Source of the DNA: JACKIC01 sp964543795
GTDB taxonomy: Bacteria; Planctomycetota; UBA1135; UBA2386
Reading direction: 5' to 3'
Length of the DNA: 64,000 nucleotides
Assembly (NCBI GenBank): GCA_964543795.1
Contig: CAZIZN010000025.1
Span: 1 to 64,000 of the forward strand
The position numbers and the translations under genes were made by a program. The notes under the pieces are model-generated. The model worked only from the letters and a program-made list of their open reading frames with translations, had not been told where the DNA came from and ran no database searches. Below, one piece after another: positions 1 through 8,482 of the stretch; the first letter of the stretch is position 1, and every line of letters begins with the position of its first letter.

Positions 1-642
1 GGGCACAACCGGCTGCGGGAAACTCGAAGCCGTGCTCAGGGGGAGATCCAGACCCACGCCGGCCGCCGAGACGCTCGCGAGCGTGCGCAGCTGGCCGCCG
101 CCCCACGCGCCCTGCGGGATGTCGACTTCGACGGCGAGGTCGCCCTGCGCCGGGTCGTAGAGAAACGGCGTGGTCGGGAACTGCACGTCGACGATCCAGG
201 GACCGATGACGCCGACGCCGTTGCCCGTGCCGGGCTGCACCGTGACGGGACCGTTGTGGACCGTCTGCAGGTTCAGGCCGTGGTTCGTCGTGTAGTTCGT
301 CGTGGTCGCGGCATGGTCGACGGCGGCGGTCGACATCTGGATCAGACACGTGTTGTACGTGCCACCGGTCCAGCTCGTCGTCGCGGCGACGTCGTCGGAG
401 CGCCAGCGCAGGCCCGTGATGTTGACCGGGTAGGTGATCAGCTGGTTCGTGAGGTTCGTGCTGTCGTAGACGTGCTGGATGCGCAGGCCGAGGACCGTGC
501 CTGTGATCGTGCTCGCGAACGGGAACGCGTTGCCGGAGTTCTCGACCTGGGTGCCGTAGCCGTCGGGGACGACGACGCTGAACTGGGCGGTGGCCGCTGC
601 GGCGAGGGTGCAGGCGGCGGCGAGGAGTCGGATGGATTGCAT
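1..642 (-). CDS. Secreted protein of the PKD-array family, N-terminal part (cut by left window edge)
   Basis: An open frame begins at an ATG at 640-642 and continues without a stop to base 1, giving 214 codons. The product starts with a short basic N-terminus (MQSIRLLAAA) and a hydrophobic Ala-rich stretch ending in ATAQ, a typical Sec signal peptide of about 20 residues. The rest resembles the N-terminal domain of the four genes downstream of it in coordinate order: it shares HVYDST, ITGLRWRSDD, STAAVDHAA, NHGLNLQTV and FLYDPAQGDL-type segments. Those relatives continue into PKD repeats, so this one probably does too, but that part is outside the window. It is the last gene of a five-gene head-to-tail array. 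Exported protein of unknown function. Confidence 0.8.
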   Translation of the reverse strand, partial: MQSIRLLAAACTLAAAATAQFSVVVPDGYGTQVENSGNAFPFASTITGTVLGLRIQHVYDSTNLTNQLITYPVNITGLRWRSDDVAATTSWTGGTYNTCLIQMSTAAVDHAATTTNYTTNHGLNLQTVHNGPVTVQPGTGNGVGVIGPWIVDVQFPTTPFLYDPAQGDLAVEVDIPQGAWGGGQLRTLASVSAAGVGLDLPLSTASSFPQPVVP

Positions 643-755
643 TTGCTGCTTGGTGGGGGGGCTGGGGGCAGGTCGGGAACGGAGGCGCGCAGGTGGGGGG
701 CCGTGAGCGTCGTGCCTGAAGTAGGCACGTGCCGCGGTTCGTCTGCGAGTTCGCC

Positions 756-792
756 AGCATACCTCGCCCCAACGGCGAAGCGCCGAGCACAA
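756..792 (-). promoter_or_regulatory. Promoter-like motif pair upstream of the 1-642 gene
   Basis: On the minus strand ACTTGTGC is followed 25 bases later by GAGGTATGCTG, about 114 bases before the ATG. The same pair (ACTTGCGC, 25 bases, GAGGTATGCTG) occurs before the neighbouring gene at 3157-3193. TATGCT could be a -10 element; a 25-base gap is too long for a normal -35, so the upstream half may be an activator site. Confidence 0.3.
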
Positions 793-913
793 GTGCGCAC
801 GCGAATGGGGTTTGGATGCGGCCATCCGCAAGCACTTGGGCGGCGAAACTGGCGGGTAGTCGGCTGGAGTTGCGCGTGCGCGTTCACGGCGCGACACGTC
901 GCTCGCGAAGCGA

Positions 914-952
914 CGCGGGGCCGCCCCTCCGGATCGGAGGAGCGGCCCCGCG
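914..952 (-). terminator. GC-rich hairpin after the 991-3066 gene
   Basis: Arms 914-930 and 936-952 pair over 17 positions with one mismatch, closing a GGATC loop. It begins 39 bases past the stop codon. There is no clear U-run, so it may act as a terminator or as a 3'-end stabiliser. The same arm sequence recurs at 3388-3423 and 8407-8443. Confidence 0.6.
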
Positions 953-990
953 CAGGGTCGATGACGATGGGTCAGACCCGGTTCAAGGCA

Positions 991-3066
991 TCAGTTGCCG
1001 GTCACCATGGCGGTGGCGTTCGACGCCACGGCGCCGAGCGCGTTGGCGAGCGGATCGCCAGCCAGCGCCTGGTTGAAGAAGAAGATGCCGCCGAGGGCGG
1101 GATCGTTCGGGATCGTGAGGTTCCAGACGGCCGTGTTGCCGGCGCCCTGCAGGAACAGCACCGCTTCCGTGCTGACGCGCAGGAAGCAGCCCGGCGCGCC
1201 GAGCACCGTCGCATCGAACGGCAGCGGGCCGAACAGCGAGTTCGTGTTGCTGAAGCCGGTGCACATGATCATGCCCGAGGTGGGCAGGTTGTTGACCGTC
1301 AGCGACAGGGTCGACCCGAGCGTCGGGTTGCCGCTCGCGGCGATCGTCGGCACGCCGAGGCTGCCCGGGCAGCCCGGCGCGAAGGTGCCGATACCGGCGT
1401 TCCCCGTGACGTTGAACGTGTCGTAGTAGATGCGGCCGCTCCAGCCGCGGTTGGCGATGTTCGAGCCGCCCCAGGGGTTCGCCACCGTCGTGCCGCGGGA
1501 GACGCCGAGGGTGAGGCTCAGGTCGCCGTTGGTCACAGTGGTGAGGCCGGTGAGGTTCATGTAGCGCGGGCCGGTGCCGTTGTAGAGCAGCTTGATGCCG
1601 TGGTTGCCCGCGGGCAGGTAGACCGGCTGGGCGAACGTGCAGTTCGACGGCGTGGTGTTGGTGCCGCCCGAAGTGCCGCTGGCGGTGCCGGCGAGGACCC
1701 ATTCGGCTGCCGTGCCCTCGAAGCCGACGTGCGTGCCGGGCTTGACGTACATGTCGACCGTGAACGGCACGTTGGTCACGCTGCCGAACACGTCGAGCGC
1801 GTTGATGCGCACGCCGTTCGTGTTGGTGATCGTGCTGTCGAAGTAGACGCTGGCGCCGCTCGACAGGCCGTTGTTCGGGGCCATGTTCTGCGAGATCTGC
1901 TGCAGCGGAACGATCTGGCGCGTGATCGTCGAGGGCGCCGAGCAGTTGCGGGTGACGGTCAGCGTGACGTTGACCGGGTTGGCGTTCGGGTAGACCCAGG
2001 CCGGGTTCTGCACCGTCGAGTCGGGCAGGTTGTCACCGTCGAGGTCCCAGGACCAACTCGTGGCCGGCATGTTCGACGTGTCGGTGAACAGCACGGTGAG
2101 CGGGCCGACGACCTGCTCGGAGAAGTTCGCCGTGATGTTGTCGGTCGTGATGTAGGCCGTTCTCGTGAGCGTGCTCGGTGCGTGCTGCGAATCCGTGACG
2201 GTCAGCGTCACGTTGTAGGTGCCGCAGTTGTTGTAGATGAACGACGGGTTCTGCAGCGTCGAGTCGATGACGGTGTCACCGTCGAGGTCCCACGCCCAGG
2301 CCGTGACGCCGCCCGGCGCACTGCTGAAGGACGAGTCCGTGAACTGGACCGCGAGCGGCGATGCGCCGCTGGTGACGTTTGCCGAGAAGCCGGCGTAGAG
2401 TCCGCTGGCGGGGTTGTAGTCGAGCTGCGCCGTGAGACCGACGTTCTGCTGGATGGTGCCCGTGGCCGACGTGTTGCTCGAGAGGTTGTAGACGCGCGAC
2501 GTCAGCGAGCCGGTCGTCTGGCAGTCGACGGATCCCACCGTGCCGCCGCCCCACGAACCGGAGGGGAACGAGATGTCGACGAGGAAGTCGTTGCCGCTGG
2601 TCGGGTCGTAGAGGAAGGGCGTGATCGGCACGTCGACGTAGTAGATGTTCGGCGTGCCGGCCGGGACGCCGGGGTGCGGCAGCACGGTGGCTGGCCCGGT
2701 GTAGACGTTCGCGCGGTCGAGCCCGTGGTTGTTCGCGAAGGTGGTCGTGACGGCCGCCTGGTCGACCGCGGCCGTCGAGCAATCGATGACGACGTTCGAG
2801 TAGGTGCCGCCCGTGTAGCTCGTCGCACTGCTGTTCGCGCGCCACTTGATGCGGTTGATCAGGATCGGGAACGTGATGCCCTGGCTCGTGAAGTGGCTCG
2901 AGTCGTAGCAATACTGGACCTGGATGACGGAGGCGGCGCGGCTCCAGGGGTAGGCGGTGCTGGAGTTGCCTTCGACGTTGGCGAGTCCGGCGGGGATCGT
3001 GATGGACTGGGCGCCGGCGGCGGCGGCGACAGCGATCGCTGCCGTTAGAAAGCGGATCGGTTGCAT
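991..3066 (-). CDS. Secreted protein with two PKD domains (array gene 2)
   Basis: 691 residues. The start chosen is the ATG at 3064-3066 because it opens a clear signal peptide (MQPIRFLTAA, Ala-rich, ending GAQ|SIT). A family-specific N-terminal domain of about 200 residues follows, then two PKD-like domains at roughly 222-315 and 315-390 with the motifs WAWDLDGD and WSWDLDGD, each followed by STxQNP. Next come a beta-rich segment and, from about residue 564, the conserved C-terminal domain (GCPGSLG, PTSGMIMCTGFSN, FGPLPFDAT, STEAVLFLQGAGN). PKD domains usually mediate protein or polysaccharide contacts outside the cell; the role here is unknown. From base 1062 to 2926 it reads as identical to 8554-10418 inside the 8483-10558 gene. 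A hairpin lies just downstream. Confidence 0.85.
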   Translation of the reverse strand: MQPIRFLTAAIAVAAAAGAQSITIPAGLANVEGNSSTAYPWSRAASVIQVQYCYDSSHFTSQGITFPILINRIKWRANSSATSYTGGTYSNVVIDCSTAAVDQAAVTTTFANNHGLDRANVYTGPATVLPHPGVPAGTPNIYYVDVPITPFLYDPTSGNDFLVDISFPSGSWGGGTVGSVDCQTTGSLTSRVYNLSSNTSATGTIQQNVGLTAQLDYNPASGLYAGFSANVTSGASPLAVQFTDSSFSSAPGGVTAWAWDLDGDTVIDSTLQNPSFIYNNCGTYNVTLTVTDSQHAPSTLTRTAYITTDNITANFSEQVVGPLTVLFTDTSNMPATSWSWDLDGDNLPDSTVQNPAWVYPNANPVNVTLTVTRNCSAPSTITRQIVPLQQISQNMAPNNGLSSGASVYFDSTITNTNGVRINALDVFGSVTNVPFTVDMYVKPGTHVGFEGTAAEWVLAGTASGTSGGTNTTPSNCTFAQPVYLPAGNHGIKLLYNGTGPRYMNLTGLTTVTNGDLSLTLGVSRGTTVANPWGGSNIANRGWSGRIYYDTFNVTGNAGIGTFAPGCPGSLGVPTIAASGNPTLGSTLSLTVNNLPTSGMIMCTGFSNTNSLFGPLPFDATVLGAPGCFLRVSTEAVLFLQGAGNTAVWNLTIPNDPALGGIFFFNQALAGDPLANALGAVASNATAMVTGN

Positions 3067-3156
3067 GTTCTGATTGTTGGGTTGGTTCTCGGGAGCGGGT
3101 CGGAAACGCAGGTGGGCAGTTGGAGACCGTCCACGGCTTTTCCCTGCGAGCCTCGC

Positions 3157-3193
3157 AGCATACCTCGTGGCGGTGCAGATCTGCGGTGCGCAA
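3157..3193 (-). promoter_or_regulatory. Promoter-like motif pair upstream of the 991-3066 gene
   Basis: ACTTGCGC, then 25 bases, then GAGGTATGCTG, about 91 bases before the ATG. It matches the pair at 756-792 with the same spacing. It is absent upstream of the nearly identical gene at 8483-10558. Confidence 0.3.
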
Positions 3194-3387
3194 GTGCGGA
3201 TACAGTCCACACTTGGATTCGGCCGCCCGCAAGCCGGGAGGCCGCGAGGCGGACGGGGCGCGAGCGCCGGTCCGGCGAGCCAGCGCCGATCGAATTCCGG
3301 CGCGGCCGCCCCTCTTTCATGGAGCTGCCCAGCTCTCCTCGAGGCGGTCTCGGCGCCGGCCGCAACCTGTAGGCGCTGCCTACGCAA

Positions 3388-3423
3388 GCGGGGCCGCCCC
3401 TCGCCGTGGAGGAGCGGCCCCGC
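3388..3423 (-). terminator. GC-rich hairpin after the 3487-5565 gene
   Basis: Arms GCGGGGCCGC (3388-3397) and GCGGCCCCGC (3414-3423) pair perfectly, and four more pairs follow after one mismatch, with a six-base loop. It lies about 64 bases past the stop. The arms are the same as in the hairpin at 914-952, but the loop differs. Confidence 0.6.
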
Positions 3424-3486
3424 CACGACCGCTGCCCGCGTGTGGGCGGCGGTCTGCGATCCGTCCGGTCAGACAGGATGAGGCGG

Positions 3487-5565
3487 TCAGTTGCCGATCA
3501 TCATGCCGAACGCGTCGGACGCGACGGAGCCGAGCGCATTCGCCGCCGGATCGATGACCAGCGCCTGATTGAAGAACAACTGGCCGATGAAGACGGCGTC
3601 GTTGGGGATGGTGAAGTTCCAGACCGCCGAGTTGCCGGCGCCCTGCAGGAAGAGCACCGCCTCGGTGCTGACGCGCAGCGAGCAGCCGGGCGCGCCGAAC
3701 GGGGTCGCATCGAACGGCAGCGGGCCGAACACCGAGATCGTGTTGCTGAAGCCCGTGCACATGATCATGCCCGAGGTCGGCAGCTCGTCGACCGTGACCG
3801 ACAGCGTCGTGCCGATCTGCGGGCGGCCCGAGGGAGTCAGGCTGCTGATCTGGCCCAGCGAGTTCGGGCAGCCGACACCGAAGAAGCCGAAACCGGCGGA
3901 GCCGGTGAGCGAGGCGGTGTCGTAGTGGATGCCGCCGTTCCACTCCCGGATCTGGAAGAACGAGCCGCCGTTGAACAGCGTCGAGCGCACTGCGCCCAAC
4001 GAGAGCGTCATGTCGGTGTTGCTGTAGACCGTGGGCGTCGTGCCCGTGCCCGTGCCCGTGTAGCGCACGGAGCTGCCGTTGTACTGGATCGCAATGCCGT
4101 AGCTGCCCTGCGGCAGGTAGAGCGGCGAGGTCAGCGGCGCCGTCGACGGAACGCCGTTGCCGGCGCACACGCCCGATCCGGTGGCGACGAGACGCCACGC
4201 CGCGATGTTGTTGTCCTTGCCGACGTAGCTGTCCGGCGTGACGTAGACGTCGGTCGAGAACGGCGTGCCCACGGCGGTCGCGCCGGTGTTGTGGTCCATC
4301 GCGCAGATGTTGATGCCCTGCGGATTCGTCACGTCGATGTCGAACATGACGATCCAGCCGGAGCTGCCGCCGTTGTTGGCGGTGTAGGGCGTCGAGAACA
4401 GGGCCGGCGAGACGAAGACGAGCTGCGTCGCGATGCTGTTGCGGCAAGCGCGTGTGGCCGTGAGGCGCACGTTCGCGGCGGCGCACTGCGGCAACGCCGT
4501 CACGGGGTTCTGGACCGTCGAGTCGGTGAAGCCGTCCCCGTCGAAGTCCCAGGCCCAGGCCGTCGCCGCGGGCGTCGTCGTGTCGGTGAACTGGTAGATG
4601 TTGGGTGCGACGAGCAGCGACACCGTGAAGCCGGCGGTGATCTCGTCGGTCGAGATGTAGGCCGTCTTGCGCAGCGTGCTCGGCGGGTGCTGCGAGTCGG
4701 TGACGATCAGCGTCACGTCATAGGTGCCGCAGTTGGCGTAGACGTGGGTCGGGTTCTGGAGCGTCGAGTCGATGACGTTGTCGCCGTCGAAGTCCCAGGC
4801 CCAGGCCGTCACGCCACCCGGCGCGCTGCTGAACGAGCGGTCCGAGAAGTTGACGGTGAGCGGCGAGGCGCCGCTGGTGACGTCGCTCGTGAAGTTCGAG
4901 TAGAGGCCGGCGGCCGGCGTGAACGTGAACTCGAGCACGTTGGCGATGTCGCCCGACCAGAGGGTCGCGACGGCGGCAGGCGGGTTGGCGACGCTGTAGA
5001 CGCGCTTGGCGTTGGCGACGCCGACCGTGGTGACGGCATCGAGGATCGGCGTGTTGGCGGTCGTGTTGCCGAGGACGGTCGTGTCGATCGTCAGGTCGCC
5101 GGAGGCGGGGTCATAGAGGAACGGCTGCGAGAACGTCGCGACGGCGTAGAAGGGGCCGGGCGTGCCGGTGACCGACGAGCCTGCGGCGATCGGGAACGCG
5201 CCGTTGTAGACCGTCGCGCGGTCGAGCCCGTGGTTGTTGTCCCACGTCGTCGAGATCGCGGCGTAGTCGACCGGTGCGGTGGAGAGGTCGAGCTGCATCG
5301 TCGGCGTCGCGCCGGACCAGGTCGCGTTCGAGGCGTTGGCGCGCCAGGCGATCTGGGTGATCAGGATCGGGAAGTTGACTCCGTTCGCGGTGAAGTGCGT
5401 GCTGTCGTAGACGTAGAGGAAGCGACCGTTGGCGACGTCGAAGGGGTAGCTCGTCGAGCTGTTGCCATCCACCGCGGCAGCCGCGCTCGGGATGACGAGG
5501 GGGGATTGCGCGGTGGTCGCGGCAGCGAGCGCGGCGATCGCGAGGACGGAGATGGTTCGGTTCAT
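3487..5565 (-). CDS. Secreted protein with two PKD domains (array gene 3)
   Basis: 692 residues, starting at the ATG at 5563-5565, which opens a signal peptide (MNRTISVLAI, Ala-rich, ending TTAQ|SPL). The architecture is that of its neighbours: an N-terminal domain of about 210 residues, two PKD-like domains (WAWDFDGD followed by DSTLQNP and DSTVQNP), a beta-rich segment and the conserved C-terminal domain with GMIMCTGFSN, FGPLPFDAT and STEAVLFLQGAGN. Its first third is nearly identical, at DNA level too, to that of the 5835-8093 gene (4946-5455 against the same block 2528 bases away). Its C-terminal domain is instead closest to the 991-3066 gene. It therefore looks like a mosaic. Exported; function unknown. 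Confidence 0.85.
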   Translation of the reverse strand: MNRTISVLAIAALAAATTAQSPLVIPSAAAAVDGNSSTSYPFDVANGRFLYVYDSTHFTANGVNFPILITQIAWRANASNATWSGATPTMQLDLSTAPVDYAAISTTWDNNHGLDRATVYNGAFPIAAGSSVTGTPGPFYAVATFSQPFLYDPASGDLTIDTTVLGNTTANTPILDAVTTVGVANAKRVYSVANPPAAVATLWSGDIANVLEFTFTPAAGLYSNFTSDVTSGASPLTVNFSDRSFSSAPGGVTAWAWDFDGDNVIDSTLQNPTHVYANCGTYDVTLIVTDSQHPPSTLRKTAYISTDEITAGFTVSLLVAPNIYQFTDTTTPAATAWAWDFDGDGFTDSTVQNPVTALPQCAAANVRLTATRACRNSIATQLVFVSPALFSTPYTANNGGSSGWIVMFDIDVTNPQGINICAMDHNTGATAVGTPFSTDVYVTPDSYVGKDNNIAAWRLVATGSGVCAGNGVPSTAPLTSPLYLPQGSYGIAIQYNGSSVRYTGTGTGTTPTVYSNTDMTLSLGAVRSTLFNGGSFFQIREWNGGIHYDTASLTGSAGFGFFGVGCPNSLGQISSLTPSGRPQIGTTLSVTVDELPTSGMIMCTGFSNTISVFGPLPFDATPFGAPGCSLRVSTEAVLFLQGAGNSAVWNFTIPNDAVFIGQLFFNQALVIDPAANALGSVASDAFGMMIGN

Positions 5566-5609
5566 GATCTGGGAAGGGGTCTGTTCGAGGCGGCCGCGTG
5601 GTGCGGCTT

Positions 5610-5633
5610 CGCCATGTTGGGCGAGACATGCTA
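5610..5633 (-). promoter_or_regulatory. Shared upstream motif of array gene 3
   Basis: On the minus strand TAGCATG is followed shortly by CCCAACATGGCG, 63 bases before the ATG. The 5835-8093 gene has TAGCATG and CCCAACACGGCG at nearly the same distance. TAGCAT could be a -10 element. Confidence 0.3.
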
Positions 5634-5741
5634 CCCGCGAAGTCGCAGCGGGGTGGGCGCGCAGGGCCGGTCTCCATGCCGATTCCTTCCCGTCCCAGAA
5701 CCCGGGGTGCGCCTCGTCGCGCTTCGATGCGGTGAAGCGAA

Positions 5742-5779
5742 GCGGGGCAGCCGCTCCACCGAAGGAGCGGCTGCCCCGC
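5742..5779 (-). terminator. Perfect 16-bp hairpin after the 5835-8093 gene
   Basis: Arms 5742-5757 and 5764-5779 pair without mismatch around a six-base loop, 56 bases past the stop codon. The arm core (GCGGGGC...GCCCCGC) resembles the other hairpins of the array. No U-run is evident. Confidence 0.65.
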
Positions 5780-5834
5780 GCGTCGCATCCGTCCCGAGCC
5801 GCTGCAACGCGGCTCGGCCGGGCTCGGCAACGGC

Positions 5835-8093
5835 TCACTGCTGGATGTTGATGTCCAGCAGCTGCGTCGCCGCGCCTTGCGTGCCGTGCACGAGCCACTG
5901 CGCGTAGAGGTGCAGGCCGGCGAAGCTGTTGTCCTGCGGGATGCCGAGCGGCTGCGTCCAGCCACCGTTCGTCACGATGACGAAGTTGAACGCGACGACG
6001 TCGGTCTGCATCTCGCAGCCAGCACCGAGCCACGGGCTCAGATCGAACAGGCCGGCGGCCACGGGCGTGAAGCCGACGACGCTCGCCGCGAGGCGGCCGT
6101 TCTCGGCGTTGCCGAGGCTCAGCGCGAACGACAGGTTGCCGACGGCGGGCACGCCGACGCCGCTGATGACGGGCGTGCCGCCCGGGCCGGCGCAGGACGA
6201 GCCCGCCGCGCCCGCCGACGCGTGTTCGGACGACAGCGCGTTGATCAGGACCTCGGCCGGCAGCAGGGCGCGGCTGTAGAGGCGGAAGTCGTCGAAGTCG
6301 AAGTGTGTCGTGACCGGGCTGCTCGGCGAAGCCGAGCCGTATGCGCCGACCTTCAACGTGTTCGCCGAGCTGTAGGCGAACGTGTTCGGCGTGAAGTTGA
6401 CGACGGTCGCGCTCGGCGTGCCGTTGTCGAACCACTGCGCCGTGCCCGCCGCATCGTCGACGACCAGCGTGAGGTGCTGCCAGACGCCGGGCGTGTTGAT
6501 GACGGGGAAGCCGCTGTCGACGTTGCCGATGGCGCTGCCGCGGAAGGTGATGCCCTGCCCGGCGGCGCCGGCGACGAAGGAGCGGAACGTGCCGTCGCCG
6601 AACGTGTAGCCGAACGGATTCGTGGTCGTCGACGCCGGATCGCGCCGCAGCCAGAACGACACCGAGAAGCTGCCGCTGATGTTGATCGGCCAGCCCGAGT
6701 TCACGCCGCCCGCGCCGGTCGCGCGGTAGCCGATGCAGCCGAAGCCGGCTTCGTTGCCGCGGAAGCCGGCGCGGCCCGGATCGCTCTGCCAGTTGGCGAC
6801 GCTGAACGTGCCGAGTGCCGGAGCGGCGTTGGTCGAGGCCGTGTTCGCGACGCCCTGGCCGCGCACCTCGTTGAACTGGTACTGGATCACCTCGGGTTGT
6901 GCGGGCAGCGTGCCCGGCGCGAGGATGGTGATCAGGTTGTTGCGCGTCAGCGACACGTTGCGGCACGCGTTCGTCACCGTGAGCGTGACCGAGTAGGTGC
7001 CGGGGTTGGCGTAGGCGAACGTCGGGTTCTGCAGCGTCGAGTCGGGCAGCGTGTCGCCGTCGAGGTCCCAGAGCCAGGCCGAGATCGGGCCCGTGCTCGT
7101 GTCGGTGAACTGCACGATCTGCGGCGCGAAGCCGCCGGTCGTCGACGCGGTGAAGCTCGCGGTGATCGGATCGACGACGATGTGACCGACCTTGGTCTCG
7201 GTGGTGTTCGGGTGCACGCCGTCGATCACGGTCAGCGAGACCGTGTAGGTGCCGCACTGCGTGTAGGTGTGCAGCGGGTTCTGCAGGGTCGAGTCGATGA
7301 CGTTGTCGCCGTCGAAGTCCCAGGCCCAGGCGGCGATGCCACCGGGAGCGCTGCTGAAGGACGAATCCGTGAACTGGACCGCGAGCGGCGAGTTGCCGGT
7401 CGTGACGTTCGTCGAGAAGCCGGCGTAGAGGCCGCTGGCCGGCGTGAACGTGAACTCGAGCACGTTGGCGAGGTCACCCGACCAGAGGGTCGCGACGGCG
7501 GCAGGCGGGTTGGCGACGCTGTAGACGCGCTTGGCGTTGGCGACGCCGACCGTGGTGACGGCATCGAGGATCGGCGTGTTGGCGGTCGTGTTGCCGAGGA
7601 CGGTCGTGTCGATCGTCAGGTCGCCGGAGGCGGGGTCATAGAGGAACGGCTGCGAGAACGTCGCGACGGCGTAGAAGGGGCCGGGCGTGCCGGTGACCGA
7701 CGAGCCTGCGGCGATCGGGAACGCGCCGTTGTAGACCGTCGCGCGGTCGAGCCCGTGGTTGTTGTCCCACGTCGTCGAGATCGCGGCGTAGTCGACCGGT
7801 GCGGTGGAGAGGTCGAGCTGCATCGTCGGCGTCGCGCCGGACCAGGTCGCGTTCGAGGCGTTGGCGCGCCAGGCGATCTGGGTGATCAGGATCGGGAAGT
7901 TGACTCCGTTCGCGGTGAAGTGCGTGCTGTCGTAGACGTAGAGGAAGCGACCGTTGGCGACGTCGAAGGGGTAGCTCGTGGAGCTGTTGCCATCCACCGC
8001 GGCAGCCGCACTCGGGATGACGAGGGGGGATTGCGCGGCAGAGGCAACCGCGAACGCGGCGACCGCGACGAAGGGCAGAGTCTTGGGGCTCAT
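5835..8093 (-). CDS. Secreted protein with two PKD domains and a LamG-like domain (array gene 4)
   Basis: 752 residues from the ATG at 8091-8093. The signal peptide is MSPKTLPFVA followed by an Ala/Val-rich stretch ending SAAQ|SPL. After the N-terminal domain shared with array gene 3 come two PKD-like domains at about 219-305 and 309-393 (WAWDFDGD, WLWDLDGD). Then comes a concanavalin/LamG-like beta-sandwich at roughly 400-615, with SVSFWLRRD, DNGTPSATV, FDFDDFRLYSR and a final RALLPAEV as in LamG domains. The tail (630-752) has the GSSCAGPGGTPVI, SPWLGAGC and GLHLYAQW segments of a second C-terminal type, unlike the other array genes. LamG domains commonly bind glycans. Exported; a cell-surface or matrix role is an inference. 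Confidence 0.85.
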   Translation of the reverse strand: MSPKTLPFVAVAAFAVASAAQSPLVIPSAAAAVDGNSSTSYPFDVANGRFLYVYDSTHFTANGVNFPILITQIAWRANASNATWSGATPTMQLDLSTAPVDYAAISTTWDNNHGLDRATVYNGAFPIAAGSSVTGTPGPFYAVATFSQPFLYDPASGDLTIDTTVLGNTTANTPILDAVTTVGVANAKRVYSVANPPAAVATLWSGDLANVLEFTFTPASGLYAGFSTNVTTGNSPLAVQFTDSSFSSAPGGIAAWAWDFDGDNVIDSTLQNPLHTYTQCGTYTVSLTVIDGVHPNTTETKVGHIVVDPITASFTASTTGGFAPQIVQFTDTSTGPISAWLWDLDGDTLPDSTLQNPTFAYANPGTYSVTLTVTNACRNVSLTRNNLITILAPGTLPAQPEVIQYQFNEVRGQGVANTASTNAAPALGTFSVANWQSDPGRAGFRGNEAGFGCIGYRATGAGGVNSGWPINISGSFSVSFWLRRDPASTTTNPFGYTFGDGTFRSFVAGAAGQGITFRGSAIGNVDSGFPVINTPGVWQHLTLVVDDAAGTAQWFDNGTPSATVVNFTPNTFAYSSANTLKVGAYGSASPSSPVTTHFDFDDFRLYSRALLPAEVLINALSSEHASAGAAGSSCAGPGGTPVISGVGVPAVGNLSFALSLGNAENGRLAASVVGFTPVAAGLFDLSPWLGAGCEMQTDVVAFNFVIVTNGGWTQPLGIPQDNSFAGLHLYAQWLVHGTQGAATQLLDINIQQ

Positions 8094-8139
8094 GATGTGC
8101 TGGGGATCCCGATGAAGAACTGAGGCGGACCACGCTGGC

Positions 8140-8166
8140 CGCCGTGTTGGGGGGTGAACCATGCTA
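8140..8166 (-). promoter_or_regulatory. Shared upstream motif of array gene 4
   Basis: TAGCATG followed by CCCAACACGGCG on the minus strand, 68 bases before the ATG; the counterpart of 5610-5633. Confidence 0.3.
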
Positions 8167-8406
8167 GCAGCGATGGCGCGGAGTGGCGGCGCGATGGGCG
8201 GTGTTCGTGCCGACATGTTCCCGAGTTGAGGCATCGGCTCGACGATCGGCGGCGTGATTCGATTCAGCGGAATGCCATGTCCGTCCATGGAATCCGCGGC
8301 TGTTGCCGGCCGTCTGCGCGCCGTTGCCGCGTCATGGCGGCGCCCGGTGGTGCATCGGACCTGGTGCAATACGCAACGGTACTTGGATGCGGCGGACTGG
8401 AAGCGA

Positions 8407-8443
8407 CGCGGGGCCGCCCTCCGGATCGGAGAGCGGCCCCGCG
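8407..8443 (-). terminator. GC-rich hairpin after the 8483-10558 gene
   Basis: Arms 8407-8422 and 8428-8443 pair with one mismatch around a GGATC loop. It is almost the same hairpin as at 914-952 and is likewise about 40 bases past the stop codon of a near-identical gene. Confidence 0.6.
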
Positions 8444-8482
8444 TTGCTCGTCGGCCCTCGTGTCGGGCCAACTCCTACGGAA

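Larger units (their letters stand above)
643..990. other. Intergenic spacer between array genes 1 and 2
   Basis: No convincing gene. It holds the hairpin at 914-952 downstream of the 991-3066 gene, and the promoter-like pair at 756-792 upstream of the 1-642 gene. Open frames here are low-complexity shadows of GC-rich DNA. Confidence 0.6.
3067..3486. other. Intergenic spacer between array genes 2 and 3
   Basis: No gene seen. It contains the hairpin at 3388-3423 and the promoter-like motif pair at 3157-3193. Confidence 0.6.
8094..8482. other. Intergenic spacer between array genes 4 and 5
   Basis: No gene seen. It contains the upstream motif at 8140-8166, the hairpin at 8407-8443, and at about 8346-8376 a degenerate stretch resembling one arm of the dispersed inverted repeat found at 10735-10851 and 22077-22187 (GGACCTGGTG then TACGCA). 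Confidence 0.5.

Noticed and set aside
256..3048. A 930-codon open frame on the plus strand antisense to array gene 2 (with a similar one at about 8303-10900)
   Set aside because: Its product is Arg/Val/Gly/Asp-rich without domains, and it mirrors the PKD gene codon by codon. Such frames are expected opposite GC-rich genes.
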